From Sphingobacterium corticibacterium (GTDB lineage: Bacteria; Bacteroidota; Bacteroidia; Sphingobacteriales; Sphingobacteriaceae), in NCBI RefSeq assembly GCF_004208525.1, contig NZ_SGIT01000004.1, positions 186,001 to 250,000 of the forward strand: a stretch of 64,000 nt of DNA, read 5' to 3'. The position numbers and the translations under genes were made by a program. Positions 52,539 to 62,566 of this stretch are shown here, in pieces. Within the stretch, counting starts at the first letter, position 1. Each line of letters begins with the position of its first letter. The notes beneath the pieces are model-generated. The model was not told where the DNA came from. It was given only the letters and a program-made list of their open reading frames with translations, and searched no databases.

Positions 52539-52794
52539 TGAATAGCGCTAAAATATCAGTATCGACATTAAGACCGCTAATAGCTATCGAAATGAAGTGG
52601 GGTTATGATCAGATCACTAACTTAAGTACAATGTGCTTCCTAAGGTGCCTAACTATTTTTTTGTCAAATTTGATGGCGCGTTACCGCTCCTTGGTGAAGA
52701 GGTTTATATATCAATCGTTTAAACGAATTATGATTGGTATTCAGCTTTTTAGATTGAGTATAACTTTAAAAACCGAGGGAAAATCAAAATAACT

Positions 52795-53520
52795 ATGTTA
52801 AGAATTGCAAAAAGAATAGGATGGACACTGGTATTTATTAGTGCTAATGTTGGCGGACTTTACGCGCAGAGCAATTGGAGGAATACCGACGATGATCGAA
52901 AAAAAGCCGTTGCGGTAGATACCATACGGCAGAAGGGTTTTACGTTGATTTGGATCAACAAGGACGAAAATTTCGGTCCGAAGCTGACGAAAAAATTAAT
53001 TGATGTTCATTTTATGAACTATCCGAAGCTCGTGGAAAAGTTTAATATAGACGCACGTAAGGAAATTACGTTTGTTATCGATCCAGATTACGACGGTATC
53101 GCCGCAACATCTGGTGGTATCGTACGCTATAATCCTGCCTGGTTTGTGAAGAACCCGAACGATATAGATATCGTTACGCATGAAGTGATGCACATTGTGC
53201 AGGCATACCCCTCCGGCAGTGGTCCTGGATGGCTCGTAGAGGGTATTGCGGACTACGTTCGGGAAGTTTATGGTGTCGACAACGCTGCCGCCAGCTGGTC
53301 ATTGCCCGATTTGAAGGCAGACCAACATTATACGAATAGTTATCGTATTGCTGCACGTTTTCTGTTATGGATAGAAAAGAATAAAAGGAATGGTATTGTC
53401 GAAAAATTGGATGCGGCATTGCGCAACAAAAGCTATACGGAGGAGCTGTGGGCAGAATATACGACGATGTCTTTAGATGAGCTTTGGGATACCTATGCAC
53501 AAACTGCAATAAGCGAATAA
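52795..53520 (+). CDS. Secreted metallopeptidase of the basic secretory protein family
   Basis: A 241-residue secreted protein; the signal peptide ends GGLYAQ. It carries the gluzincin motif HEVMH (129-133) in IVTHEVMHIVQAYPSG, with WLVEGIADYVRE giving Glu149 as the probable third-ligand region. Upstream ITFVIDPDYDGIAATSGGIV and YNPAWF are typical of the BSP family (plant basic secretory protein, bacterial members). Substrate unknown. The 256 bp before it hold no convincing gene. Confidence 0.85.
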   Translation: MLRIAKRIGWTLVFISANVGGLYAQSNWRNTDDDRKKAVAVDTIRQKGFTLIWINKDENFGPKLTKKLIDVHFMNYPKLVEKFNIDARKEITFVIDPDYDGIAATSGGIVRYNPAWFVKNPNDIDIVTHEVMHIVQAYPSGSGPGWLVEGIADYVREVYGVDNAAASWSLPDLKADQHYTNSYRIAARFLLWIEKNKRNGIVEKLDAALRNKSYTEELWAEYTTMSLDELWDTYAQTAISE

Positions 53521-53610
53521 AACATCGTGATATCGTGAACGGTGCGCTTCTGAAGTTTAAGATGGGAGCGAAGGCGCAAAAGCAAGGTGATCTACTGTAA
53601 GCATAAATAA

Positions 53611-53645
53611 AAAAAAGGTATCTCTATTAAAAAGATACCTTTTTT
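53611..53645. terminator. Bidirectional terminator between the BSP gene and tRNA-Asp
   Basis: AAAAAAGGTATCT pairs with AGATACCTTTTTT around a nine-base A/T loop. T-runs occur in both directions, so it ends the plus-strand peptidase gene and the minus-strand tRNA transcript. Confidence 0.9.
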
Positions 53646-53651
53646 ATTGAG

Positions 53652-53725
53652 CGGTCTGGACGGGACTCGAACCCGCGACCCCATGCGTGACAGGCATGTA
53701 TTCTAACCAGCTGAACTACCAGACC
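53652..53725 (-). tRNA. tRNA-Asp (GTC)
   Basis: On the minus strand a 74-base cloverleaf begins GGTCTGGTAGTTCAGCTGGT and ends CCGTCCAGACC plus discriminator G. The anticodon loop CTGTCAC within GCCTGTCACGC gives anticodon GTC. The T-arm GGGTTCGAGTCCC is intact. CCA is not encoded. Identical in sequence to the copy 66 bp upstream on the same strand. Confidence 0.97.
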
Positions 53726-53791
53726 TAATTTCTTCCGTTTATGCGGAAATATATGCTAAGAACGTTTTGAAGCAATGCTTCTTTTATGGAG

Positions 53792-53865
53792 CGGTCTGGA
53801 CGGGACTCGAACCCGCGACCCCATGCGTGACAGGCATGTATTCTAACCAGCTGAACTACCAGACC
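53792..53865 (-). tRNA. tRNA-Asp (GTC), second identical copy
   Basis: Same 74-base sequence as the copy at 53652-53725, anticodon GTC, discriminator G. The two are in tandem with a 66-bp spacer and share one terminator, so they probably form a single precursor downstream of prfA. Confidence 0.97.
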
Positions 53866-53938
53866 TTTTATCCTTCCCGTTTGAAGGTGTGCAAATATAG
53901 GTGTATTTTGCAGAATGTCGAAATTTTTTTGAAAAAAT

Positions 53939-55012
53939 TTAGTCTACCGCACCCTCTTTCATTTTCTCTGCATTCTCCGCAAATTGGAGCGCGTCTATAA
54001 TGCCTTGAATATCACCATCCATAACGGTAGGAAGGTTATAGAGCGTCAAGCCGATGCGGTGTTCCGTAACACGTCCTTGTGGATAATTGTATGTCCGTAC
54101 TTTGGCAGAACGGTCTCCGGTAGATACCATCGTTTTACGTTTAGCTGCGACATCACCATGTTTTTTCTGCACCTCAAGTTCGTATAATTTATTTCGAAGC
54201 ATCTCCATGGCCAGTTCGCGGTTTGCTAATTGGGAGCGTTCAACTTGGCACACAACTACAATTCCAGAAGGTTTGTGTGTCAACTGCACCTTCGTTTCCA
54301 CTTTGTTGACATTTTGTCCCCCAGCACCGCCCGAACGGGATGTTTGCATTTCAATGTCACCAGGGTTCAACTCGACATCAACATCTTCCGCTTCCGGCAA
54401 AACAGCTACCGAAGCTGCAGATGTATGGACCCGACCTTGCGTTTCGGTATCTGGAACACGCTGTACACGATGGACCCCGGATTCATATTTTAATTGACCA
54501 TACACGTCCTCGCCGAGGACTTTTAAAATAACCTCCTTATATCCACCGGATGTTCCTTCCGTTACATCCATTACTTCCGTGCGCCAACCTTTTGTTTCGA
54601 AATATCGTGTGTACATTCTATATAGGTCGCCAGCGAATAGGGCAGCTTCATCGCCACCAGTGCCGCCGCGAATCTCGATAATAGCATTCTTGGCATCCTC
54701 GGGATCTTTCGGGATAAGCATTAAGCGAACTTCTTCCTCTTTTTCTTCCTTTTGATCTAAAAGGATGTCCAATTCTTCTTTCGCCATCTCCCGGAGTTCT
54801 TGGTCTTTTTCGTTGGCGAGTATATCTTTGTTGGTGTCGATATTACTAACGATATTTTTATAGATATGATATTGCTCCACAATTTTCCCCAAGTCTTTAT
54901 ATTCTTTATTCAACTTGGCAAAACGCTTCATATCATTGATGGTATCTGGGTTGCTTAATTCAGCCTCTACCTCTTCCCACCGTTCTTTTATAGCTTGTAG
55001 TTTCTCTAACAT
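53939..55012 (-). CDS. prfA: Peptide chain release factor 1
   Basis: A 357-residue class I release factor reading UAA and UAG. The codon-recognition tripeptide is PDT (187-189) in [19 protein letters not shown], and the catalytic GGQ is at 231-233 in [14 protein letters not shown]. The acidic PCRF domain ([20 protein letters not shown]) is normal. Its length and PxT motif separate it from RF2, which has SPF. A TACTTTTG box at 55064-55071 (minus) is a likely -7 element, and a hairpin (AACGGAAA/TTTCCGTT, about 55032-55053) lies in the leader. Confidence 0.97.
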   Translation of the reverse strand: MLEKLQAIKERWEEVEAELSNPDTINDMKRFAKLNKEYKDLGKIVEQYHIYKNIVSNIDTNKDILANEKDQELREMAKEELDILLDQKEEKEEEVRLMLIPKDPEDAKNAIIEIRGGTGGDEAALFAGDLYRMYTRYFETKGWRTEVMDVTEGTSGGYKEVILKVLGEDVYGQLKYESGVHRVQRVPDTETQGRVHTSAASVAVLPEAEDVDVELNPGDIEMQTSRSGGAGGQNVNKVETKVQLTHKPSGIVVVCQVERSQLANRELAMEMLRNKLYELEVQKKHGDVAAKRKTMVSTGDRSAKVRTYNYPQGRVTEHRIGLTLYNLPTVMDGDIQGIIDALQFAENAEKMKEGAVD

Positions 55013-55086
55013 AGTGCGTAATGCTCTTCATAACGGAAAGGTGTTTTCCGTTTTTATTAGGCACAAAAGTACGTATTTTTTTGGTA

Positions 55087-55416
55087 TTAATGCGTGGAAA
55101 CCACTTTGAGGCCAATAATAGAAGCGATCAATGTAAAAATGAAAAATACACGCCAAAAATCGGCCGGCTCTTTAAAGATAAAAATACCAACTAAGACAGT
55201 TCCTACTGCGCCAATGCCTGTCCAAACCGCATAGGCGGTTCCAAGCGGCAGCGCTTGGGTAGCTTTCATCAACAGTAGCATGCTGATGGTCAAACATACA
55301 CCAAATCCACCGTACCAAAAGTACATTTCCGTTCCTGTTGTGTGTTTAGCTTTTCCTAAGCAGGATGTGAATCCCACTTCAAATAGACCTGCAATAATTA
55401 ATATAATCCAATTCAT
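55087..55416 (-). CDS. Small multidrug resistance (SMR) family transporter
   Basis: A 109-residue, four-helix inner-membrane exporter. Essential Glu13 is in IIAGLFEVGFTSCLGKA; GTAYAVWTGIGAVGTVLVG (TM3) and FWRVFFIFTLIASIIGLKVV (TM4) are the conserved core. Members export quaternary ammonium compounds or guanidinium (Gdx/SugE branch). I see no guanidine riboswitch upstream. The exact substrate is therefore left open. It works as an antiparallel dimer in the family. Confidence 0.92.
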   Translation of the reverse strand: MNWIILIIAGLFEVGFTSCLGKAKHTTGTEMYFWYGGFGVCLTISMLLLMKATQALPLGTAYAVWTGIGAVGTVLVGIFIFKEPADFWRVFFIFTLIASIIGLKVVSTH

Positions 55417-55645
55417 AGTCCTTCATATTATGTATGCTACAAATATCTATATCCGAAAACAGAATACTTTTTACAAATGATAAAAAAATAAATGATTTCC
55501 CATGTCTATCGCTGCACTCGTCATTAACATCTTATTAACAAGTCTGTCTGTATAACACTGTAACTTTATTGCTACAATATGTAGGCGGGGAATCTATACA
55601 CAAAAGTAAAACAGACCTATCTACATAACAGCTGACAATAAAACT

Positions 55646-58600
55646 ATGATTAATATGCCAAACATTTACAGTTTAAACAGGTATCGGACAGGTTTTGTAA
55701 GGGGCAGTATGCTGTGCTTTGCTTTACTAGCCTGTCATTATGGTCATGCAGAGAGCAGACCCTATCGGGATGCAGCAGAAATAACAGCCTCGATGGCTCA
55801 ACAACAAACTATTACGGGTACGGTTCAAAATGCGACAACGGGTGACCCGCTGTCGGGCGTAACGGTCAAGGTGAAAGGAGAAGACGTCGCCACGCAAACG
55901 GATGGTGCGGGTAACTTTGAAATTGCAGCGGAAATTGGTGATGTGCTGCAAATTCGTTTCATTGGTTTTTCTACCCAAGAGATCACGGTGCGGGGAACAA
56001 CGGTACAGGTCAGGTTAACTTCCGATGAAGAAATATTGGATGAGGTCGTGGTGGTCGGTTATGGTACGCAGCGGCGGAAAGAAATTACTTCTGCTGTTGC
56101 CTCAGTCAAAGAAGAGGATTTCAATCGAGGGGGAATGAGAAACCCTATGGAACTTGTTCAGGGTAAAGTGGCGGGTTTGAATATTACACGTGCTCAGGGG
56201 AGTAATCCAAATTCGGCGACGAATATCCAATTAAGGGGTATGGCCTCTATGAAAGGAACAAACAGCCCACTCATTGTTATTGATGGGATTCCTGGTGGGA
56301 ATCTGGACTTGGTCAAGCAAGGAGATATTGAGTCGATCGACGTACTGAAAGACGGGTCGGCAGCAGCTATTTACGGTACCCGGGGAAATGGTGGTGTAAT
56401 TCTGGTAACGACTAAAAAAGGAAAGGCTGGTACGCCACAATTTGAATATTTGACCTATGGTCAAACCGAAGTAGTGAACCGTAGACCCTCCATGCTTAAT
56501 GCGACACAATTTCGTGAAAAAGTGGTTGATGGACTGAACCGACCGTCGTATGACTTGGGATCTGATACCGATCTTTATAATGAACTCATAAACAAAAATA
56601 ATTTTTCGCACTTCCATAATTTTATAGCCAGTGGTGGTGGTGAAAATTCAACTTATCGTGCTTCCTTTAACTATGAACAGGCACAGGGTATTGCCAAATC
56701 GAATAGTAAAGATCAGTTTGGAGGGCGGATTAATTTTAATCAGACTGGACTTAACGACCGATTGACGTTGTCTGCGAATATTGCTGCTAATTTCAGTAAG
56801 GCGGACTTATTGGGTGGTCGGAAGGATGATGATTCCGAGAATGTTCCAGATTTCGAGCAAGCTGTCCAACGTAATCCTACCGCCCCTATTTATGGGGAAG
56901 ATGGATCTTTTTATCAGACCCAGGAATTCAATAACTATAACCCAATGAGCCGATTGGCACATCGTCTCAATGACCGTAACCAACAAACTTTCTCGGGGGA
57001 CGCCCGTCTAAAATATCAGATTTTAGAAGAACTGAGCGCGTCTGCTTTCGGATCCTATGTCCGCGATAACTGGAATGATCGTCAGTATCGTTCTACGGAA
57101 GATTGGGACCAGCGACTTAATTCTGACTATCAGGGGATGGCTTATGCTTATAAACGCAATGAATTGAACTGGACCAAGACATTCGAGAGCACAATTGATT
57201 ATAATAAGACTTTTAACGACCTGCATACCATAACAGGTCTATTGGGTTATAGCTATCAATATGCTACAGCGGAATGGTTTGATATGTCTAATAACGGATT
57301 TACCACCGATGGTTTTCTGGATTGGAATTTTGGGTCTGGAACCGCGCTTACAAATGATCAGCTGCCACGTCCCACCATGGGATCCTTTAAAGAAGATAAT
57401 ACCTTGATCGCCTTCTTTGGTCGTGTGAACTATAATTATGCGGATAAATACTTTATTACCGCGATCCTACGTCGTGAAGGTTCGTCCAGATTTGGGGCGA
57501 ATAATAAATGGGGTAATTTCCCCGCAGTCTCGGCGGGTTGGAATATCTCCAATGAGGAGTTCTTTGCCAACAAAGAAGTGGTTAATGACCTGAAGTTACG
57601 TGTAGGCTATGGGGTAACCGGTAATCAAGGTATTCCAAACTACCTTTCGTTAATTACATTGGGAACCGGCGGTGTGTACCCACAAGGCGGTATTTATTAT
57701 CAAACCTACGGACTTTCACGTAACCCGAACCCTGATTTGCGTTGGGAACAGAAAGCGGAAACGAATATCGGCGTCGACTTCGGTTTGTTCAACAATAGGG
57801 TGACCGGAGCGCTTGATGTATACCACCGGAAAACTTCCGATTTGCTGTATGAGTATCGTGCGCAACAACCATCTTACGGACAGTCAACCATCTGGTACAA
57901 CGTAGGTGAAGTCGTTAACAAGGGAATCGAGTTGCAGCTGAGTGGTTCGCCGATTAGAAATGACAACGTACATTGGCAGATCGATTTTACCGGCAATTAT
58001 CAACAGAATGAATTGACAAAGCTGTCTAGTGATGTCTTCCAAAGCGATTATTTAGAATTTGGTGGTCTTCCTTCTCCAGGTAACTTAGGCTCCGCAATTC
58101 GCTTGGAAGAGGGAGGAGAAATTGGGTCTTTTTACGGAAAGCGCTTTGCCGGATATGATGATGCAGGGAAATGGCTGTTTTACAAAGCGGACGGATCTAC
58201 TGCACATGCGGGAGACATGAATAACGATGATCTGACCTATATCGGAAATGGGGTGCCCAAATTTCAGGCATCTTTGGGTAACCGCGTTAGTTACAAGGGA
58301 TTTGATTTGACGGTATTCCTCCGTGGTAAATTTAAATATGACATCCTGAATACCGCGGATATGTTCTTTGGGAACAAAAAATGGTTGCCTAATAATGTTC
58401 TTGAATCTGCTTTTGGCAAACACGATCAGTTAGACGATGATCCGCAGTACTCAGACTACTATTTGGAAAATGGCTCATTTGTCAAGATTGACAATGTTAC
58501 CTTGGGATATAACGTCAGTTTGAAAAGCGAACATGTCAGAAATCTTTATGTTTATCTAACGGCTAGAAATTTGGCTACCATCACCTCCTATTCTGGATTG

Positions 58601-58702
58601 GACCCTGAACTACAAGATACGGGATTCGATGCGGGGATTGACTCAAGAGGTTTTTATCCGAGAACACAGTCTTGGTCATTTGGGGTGAATATTGGCTTTT
58701 AA
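55646..58702 (+). CDS. SusC/RagA-type TonB-dependent transporter
   Basis: A 1018-residue outer-membrane transporter. A long N-terminal signal (MLCFALLACHYGHAES) precedes the carboxypeptidase-like domain (ITGTVQNATTGDPLSGVTVK), EEILDEVVVVGYGTQRRKE, a plug with LRGMASMKGTNSPLIVIDG and IDVLKDGSAAAIYGTRGNGG, and a barrel ending FGVNIGF. There is no STN domain. With its SusD partner 10 bp downstream it forms a pair without local enzymes or sigma factor. The 229 bp upstream contain no gene. Substrate unknown. Confidence 0.95.
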   Translation: MINMPNIYSLNRYRTGFVRGSMLCFALLACHYGHAESRPYRDAAEITASMAQQQTITGTVQNATTGDPLSGVTVKVKGEDVATQTDGAGNFEIAAEIGDVLQIRFIGFSTQEITVRGTTVQVRLTSDEEILDEVVVVGYGTQRRKEITSAVASVKEEDFNRGGMRNPMELVQGKVAGLNITRAQGSNPNSATNIQLRGMASMKGTNSPLIVIDGIPGGNLDLVKQGDIESIDVLKDGSAAAIYGTRGNGGVILVTTKKGKAGTPQFEYLTYGQTEVVNRRPSMLNATQFREKVVDGLNRPSYDLGSDTDLYNELINKNNFSHFHNFIASGGGENSTYRASFNYEQAQGIAKSNSKDQFGGRINFNQTGLNDRLTLSANIAANFSKADLLGGRKDDDSENVPDFEQAVQRNPTAPIYGEDGSFYQTQEFNNYNPMSRLAHRLNDRNQQTFSGDARLKYQILEELSASAFGSYVRDNWNDRQYRSTEDWDQRLNSDYQGMAYAYKRNELNWTKTFESTIDYNKTFNDLHTITGLLGYSYQYATAEWFDMSNNGFTTDGFLDWNFGSGTALTNDQLPRPTMGSFKEDNTLIAFFGRVNYNYADKYFITAILRREGSSRFGANNKWGNFPAVSAGWNISNEEFFANKEVVNDLKLRVGYGVTGNQGIPNYLSLITLGTGGVYPQGGIYYQTYGLSRNPNPDLRWEQKAETNIGVDFGLFNNRVTGALDVYHRKTSDLLYEYRAQQPSYGQSTIWYNVGEVVNKGIELQLSGSPIRNDNVHWQIDFTGNYQQNELTKLSSDVFQSDYLEFGGLPSPGNLGSAIRLEEGGEIGSFYGKRFAGYDDAGKWLFYKADGSTAHAGDMNNDDLTYIGNGVPKFQASLGNRVSYKGFDLTVFLRGKFKYDILNTADMFFGNKKWLPNNVLESAFGKHDQLDDDPQYSDYYLENGSFVKIDNVTLGYNVSLKSEHVRNLYVYLTARNLATITSYSGLDPELQDTGFDAGIDSRGFYPRTQSWSFGVNIGF

Positions 58703-58712
58703 TGAAAGAATT

Positions 58713-60347
58713 ATGAAAACAGTTAAAAAACATACGATACGATTTACGGCAGCGGTATTGGTTGCGACGGCCGGTTTTTCTAGTTGTACAAACTTGGATG
58801 AAAACCTATACAGCGAGCTTGAGGAAGCTAGCTTCTACAAAAATAAATTGGAAGTAATGCAGGCAGCATTGCGACCATTTACGCATATGCAGGCTTGGTT
58901 GGCACCGACGGGAGGTAATGGCTTTTACTACCATTCAGAATTGGCCGCAGATCAAGTGGCATGGCCTCAAAAAGGTCGCCATGGATATGATGGAGGAGAC
59001 CATTTTCGGATGCATTATCATACCTGGACCGACAACGAGAACCGGATGAGAACCGCTTGGGAATTGATGTGGACTGGAGTCGGATTTATAAACAACGCAT
59101 TAGCTGATATTGAAGCACTTGATATTGAAGCTATCGGCATGACGCAGGAAGAGATCGATGAAGTGTTTGCACAGTTGAGAGTTTTGCGCGCTTATCACTA
59201 CATGCGCATTATGGATATGTGGGGAAATGTTCCCGTCGCTACAAAGGTGTCAGAAACGCCTGAAAACCCCGAAACGAGGCCGCGGGCGGAAGTCTTTGAA
59301 TTTGTAAAGACGGAGCTTGAAGCGGAAGTGGAGAAGTTGCCGGATTTATCTGCGGAAACGGTGGGTAAAGTAAACAAGGCAGCAGGATACGCAATGCTTT
59401 CGGAGTTATATCTGAATGCCGACAAGTGGTCTGGTACAGCGATGTGGGATGAATGTATCGCCGCTTCGGAAAAAGTGATATCCGGCGCGGGTGGTGGTAT
59501 AGGCGGAACACCGCAATTATCCGAGGATATTAACGCTATCTTTAGCAATACGAATAGCGCAAACCCAGAAGCACTTTTCCAGTTCCAGTATAGCCGCAAA
59601 GGAGGTTTTACGTTTGATTGGGGAGGTTTCTACATGAGCTATGACTATATGAAGGAAGTGTTAGATGTAGGGTACGGTGGTTGGAATGCTTTCGTGGTGG
59701 TCCCAACAGCTTTTGATGCCTATCAGGAGAGTGATCTACGTAAACAAGACTGGTTTCTCTTTGGGCCACAGTACAAATATGGAACACAAACACCGGTAAA
59801 AGGAACGGAAGAGTATGCAGGACAAGATCTGGTCTTTGTCAACGCCATCCGCCGAGAAAGTGAGGGCGACACGAATTCAGAAGGCTCTATGGCCGAAGGA
59901 GAAGAAAACTCGGGTGCGAGGTTCCATAAATATAAGTCTGGACGCTTAAGCGACGTAAACTATCAGGAAAACGATTACATTATTTATCGTTTAACGGAAA
60001 TGTATTTCAATAAGGCTGAGGCGCTCATGCGTAAGAATGGTGGTACCGCTGATCAGGAAGCTGTTGATTTAATCAACGTGTCCAAAGAACGCGCTTTTGA
60101 GGCGGCCGACTGGAATGCGAATAAATACACCACGGCGAACTTAACGCTTGATGAACTTCTAGCCGAAAGAGGACGGGAGTTTATCTTCGAAGGTAAGCGT
60201 AGGACGGATTTGATCCGTTTCGGTAAATTTGCAACCGGATCCTGGTGGGATCATGAAGCCACAAATGATGAGCAGAAGGAATTGTTCCCCATTCCGCAGA
60301 CGCAGCTGGCCATCAATCCTAACTTGCAACAGAATCCCGGCTATTAA
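58713..60347 (+). CDS. SusD/RagB-family nutrient-binding lipoprotein
   Basis: A 544-residue lipoprotein; the ATG at 58713 gives a proper signal peptide with lipobox (TAGFSSCTN). SusD features are LDENLYSELEEASFYKNK, ELMWTGVGFINNALADIEAL, QLRVLRAYHYMRIMDMWGNV, PRAEVFEFVKTELEAEVEKL, IYRLTEMYFNKAEALMRKNG, LLAERGREFIFEGKRRTDLI and the C-terminal FPIPQTQLAINPNLQQNPGY. This is the classical SusD architecture. An earlier ATG-like start at 58692 would overlap susC. Confidence 0.95.
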   Translation: MKTVKKHTIRFTAAVLVATAGFSSCTNLDENLYSELEEASFYKNKLEVMQAALRPFTHMQAWLAPTGGNGFYYHSELAADQVAWPQKGRHGYDGGDHFRMHYHTWTDNENRMRTAWELMWTGVGFINNALADIEALDIEAIGMTQEEIDEVFAQLRVLRAYHYMRIMDMWGNVPVATKVSETPENPETRPRAEVFEFVKTELEAEVEKLPDLSAETVGKVNKAAGYAMLSELYLNADKWSGTAMWDECIAASEKVISGAGGGIGGTPQLSEDINAIFSNTNSANPEALFQFQYSRKGGFTFDWGGFYMSYDYMKEVLDVGYGGWNAFVVVPTAFDAYQESDLRKQDWFLFGPQYKYGTQTPVKGTEEYAGQDLVFVNAIRRESEGDTNSEGSMAEGEENSGARFHKYKSGRLSDVNYQENDYIIYRLTEMYFNKAEALMRKNGGTADQEAVDLINVSKERAFEAADWNANKYTTANLTLDELLAERGREFIFEGKRRTDLIRFGKFATGSWWDHEATNDEQKELFPIPQTQLAINPNLQQNPGY

Positions 60348-60376
60348 CGAAATAAGAATAGCGTGGTTATGATCGG

Positions 60377-60416
60377 AAACGGGTAGGTACTTTAACGTAC
60401 GTGCCCGTTTTTTTGC
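60377..60416. terminator. Terminator after the third susD
   Basis: AAACGGG pairs with CCCGTTT and GGTAC with GTACG across a six-base loop, followed by a T-run on the plus strand. It overlaps the 3' end of the convergent response-regulator gene. Confidence 0.85.
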
Positions 60417-61084
60417 TTTAAAATGAACCCTACCTTGAAGACGGTCTCTAGGGTCAGAAATTGTGAATGCTGTAAAATTTTTCGAATCCGGCTGATAAAA
60501 ACATCTAAGCTGCGACCGAGAAAATAATCGTTGTCACCCCACACGCTGATCAAAATATCTTCTCGCTTTAATACCTGTTCTACATGCTCCAACAGATATT
60601 TCCACAGTTCAAATTCACGTGCAGTGAGTTTATATACCTTGCTATCGTCGATCACTAACTCCATGGTGTTATTGCGGAGGTAAACATCACATACCTTCAG
60701 TTCATCCCGTGTCGATCCCTGATATCGGTTCAAGATATTATGGATGCGCCAGGCAAGTTCTTCGACGTCAAACGGCTTTGTGATATAATCCGCAGCACCT
60801 AATTTCAATCCTTTCAACCGACTTGTTTTTTGATTTCTCGCCGTTAGAAACAGAAAATGTAAATGTGGCTTTATTTTACGGATGCTCTCAATGAGTTCGA
60901 AACCATCTTTTCCCGGTAAATGAATGTCGACTAATAACAAATCGTAATCGTTTGCTTTACAGTATTCTAAGGCTCCGAAGCTGCTTGGAACCAACTGGGT
61001 TGTAAACCCCACGGCATTCAAATAATTTTTTACTTCTTGACCGAGGTCTTGATCGTCTTCTATCAACAACAACTTACCTTTCAT
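60392..61084 (-). CDS. OmpR-family response regulator
   Basis: A 230-residue two-component regulator. The receiver domain has IEDDQDLG, the phospho-acceptor Asp53 in LLVDIHLPGKDG, and FLTARN plus ADYITKPFDVEEL. The C-terminal winged helix is of the OmpR/PhoB type (YKLTAREFELWKYLLEHVEQ, VLKREDILISVWGDNDYFLG, RSLDVFISRIRKIL). It overlaps the histidine kinase by 4 bp, so the two form a cognate pair. The signal and regulon are not evident. Confidence 0.96.
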   Translation of the reverse strand: MKGKLLLIEDDQDLGQEVKNYLNAVGFTTQLVPSSFGALEYCKANDYDLLLVDIHLPGKDGFELIESIRKIKPHLHFLFLTARNQKTSRLKGLKLGAADYITKPFDVEELAWRIHNILNRYQGSTRDELKVCDVYLRNNTMELVIDDSKVYKLTAREFELWKYLLEHVEQVLKREDILISVWGDNDYFLGRSLDVFISRIRKILQHSQFLTLETVFKVGFILKQKNGHVR

Positions 61085-62544
61085 CCTTCGTGTTTTTTAT
61101 CGTTTTTGGGAATGATGATTCGAATCTCCGTTCCGCGCGTGTCACGCAGACGTATCTCTTGCTTCCATTGATGAATTTTTATCATTTGATCAACATAATA
61201 TAGCCCTAGTCCTAATCCGCCTTTTTCTTTGCCTTGTCTACCCTGATAAAACTTATGGAAGACGTATTGTCGTTCTTCTGGAAGTATTCCCTCGCCATTA
61301 TCGGAAATTTCTAGCAGAATGTTTGCTTTTCTTTCTATAAGCCGTACCGTGACTTCTTTATCGGTACTATTATTATGTTTTATGCCATTCTCCATGAGGT
61401 TGTTTACGGCTGTTGTAAAATAAAAAAAATCATATTTTGAAAAAAACTGCTGTAAATCGGTCTCAAATTTTATGTGAACATGTGGATGATGTATATATTT
61501 TAGACGCAAATCATGCAGACTATTTTCTATATCTTCGACCAGGTTACGATGTTCCTTACGAACATTACTGGGATCGAACATCGATATGTCAATGGCTTGA
61601 TCTACTAGTTGATCAATTCGTTTAGATTGCCTTTCGATGACGGCAATGCTTTGCGTGACGCGCGTATTGTTGTATGGTTTTGTTTCTCGTATCAGGTTTT
61701 TGACGGAAACGGATATAGATGATATGGGTGTTTTAAATTCATGGGTAATGCTATTCAAAAAATCTTGTGTGACTTCATTCAGTTTTTTCTGTTTTTGCCA
61801 ACGCCGAAAGGTCAAAATATAAGTTGTCGCAATAATCAATGTACAAATAGCTGTTAGAAGAAAAAGTGGGAATATCTTCTTGTAGACCGTGAACTTTTGT
61901 GAATGATTTAATCCGTAAAGGGTGAATTTTACCCCGTAGCTATAGGGCATATAAGAAGAAACGGAAATATTGGATACTACCTCATTTGGACCGATATAAC
62001 GCTCGTTCCCGTCAATACGAAGGGGTAGAAGAACGTCGTTCCAAATCGTTAGATCGATATAGTTTTTACCATCGAAAGAGATCGAAATTTCATCGAGTGT
62101 TATCGCATACCCATAATTTTCCAGATCCAGGTGGATCGATTTCAGGATAGCGGACATCACGGAATCCATATTGGATGCTGCGGTCAATTCTTTCAAAATA
62201 TGATTGCTGATCAGACGTGTAGAGTCATTAAACATTCGTCTATCCGTTTTATAAAGGTGTTCTAACGCCATAAGACGCTCTTTATCCAAGTAATTATCAA
62301 ACACGTTTTGACCTCCCGGATATAGTTTGTCATTGATGATCGCCTCCCCGTAGAGACGCTTGATTACATCTTTTTCTTTCTGTGCAATTTCACGGCTTTC
62401 AATATGATAAGAGCTTGATATGAGCTTGTATTGTAGAATTAGAAGTATAAAAAAGCATAGCGTAGCAAGAAGCCGCAACGCCATATCTCGGTGGGTAGTG
62501 TGGAAGATCTTTTTCGTCATGCGTGCAAAACTTCTGTATAGCAT
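61081..62544 (-). CDS. Sensor histidine kinase
   Basis: A 487-residue membrane kinase. One transmembrane helix (MALRLLATLCFFILLILQY) and a second near residue 230 (FPLFLLTAICTLIIATTYIL) bracket a periplasmic sensor of about 200 residues without a recognised fold. The H-box is FLNSITHEFKTPISSISVSV, the N-box VNNLMENGIKHN, with G-boxes DNGEGILPE and KGGLGLGLYYV. Start at 62544; an alternative ATG at 62520 is equally possible. It is cotranscribed with the OmpR-type regulator. Confidence 0.95.
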   Translation of the reverse strand: MLYRSFARMTKKIFHTTHRDMALRLLATLCFFILLILQYKLISSSYHIESREIAQKEKDVIKRLYGEAIINDKLYPGGQNVFDNYLDKERLMALEHLYKTDRRMFNDSTRLISNHILKELTAASNMDSVMSAILKSIHLDLENYGYAITLDEISISFDGKNYIDLTIWNDVLLPLRIDGNERYIGPNEVVSNISVSSYMPYSYGVKFTLYGLNHSQKFTVYKKIFPLFLLTAICTLIIATTYILTFRRWQKQKKLNEVTQDFLNSITHEFKTPISSISVSVKNLIRETKPYNNTRVTQSIAVIERQSKRIDQLVDQAIDISMFDPSNVRKEHRNLVEDIENSLHDLRLKYIHHPHVHIKFETDLQQFFSKYDFFYFTTAVNNLMENGIKHNNSTDKEVTVRLIERKANILLEISDNGEGILPEERQYVFHKFYQGRQGKEKGGLGLGLYYVDQMIKIHQWKQEIRLRDTRGTEIRIIIPKNDKKHEG

Positions 62545-62566
62545 CTTCTGGAATAAATTTATCGCA

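Noticed and set aside
52538-52792. 84-codon frame between the Gfo/Idh gene and the BSP gene
   Set aside because: It starts with a GTG overlapping the previous stop codon, has no motif or signal peptide, and its composition looks like non-coding AT-rich sequence.
53652-53865. tRNA-Asp genes as a genomic-island attachment site
   Set aside because: No integrase, no partial tRNA repeat at another boundary, and flanking genes are housekeeping on one side.
55417-55500. Guanidine riboswitch upstream of the SMR transporter
   Set aside because: No paired ACGR-loop hairpins or guanidine-I core were found; the interval is short and AT-rich.
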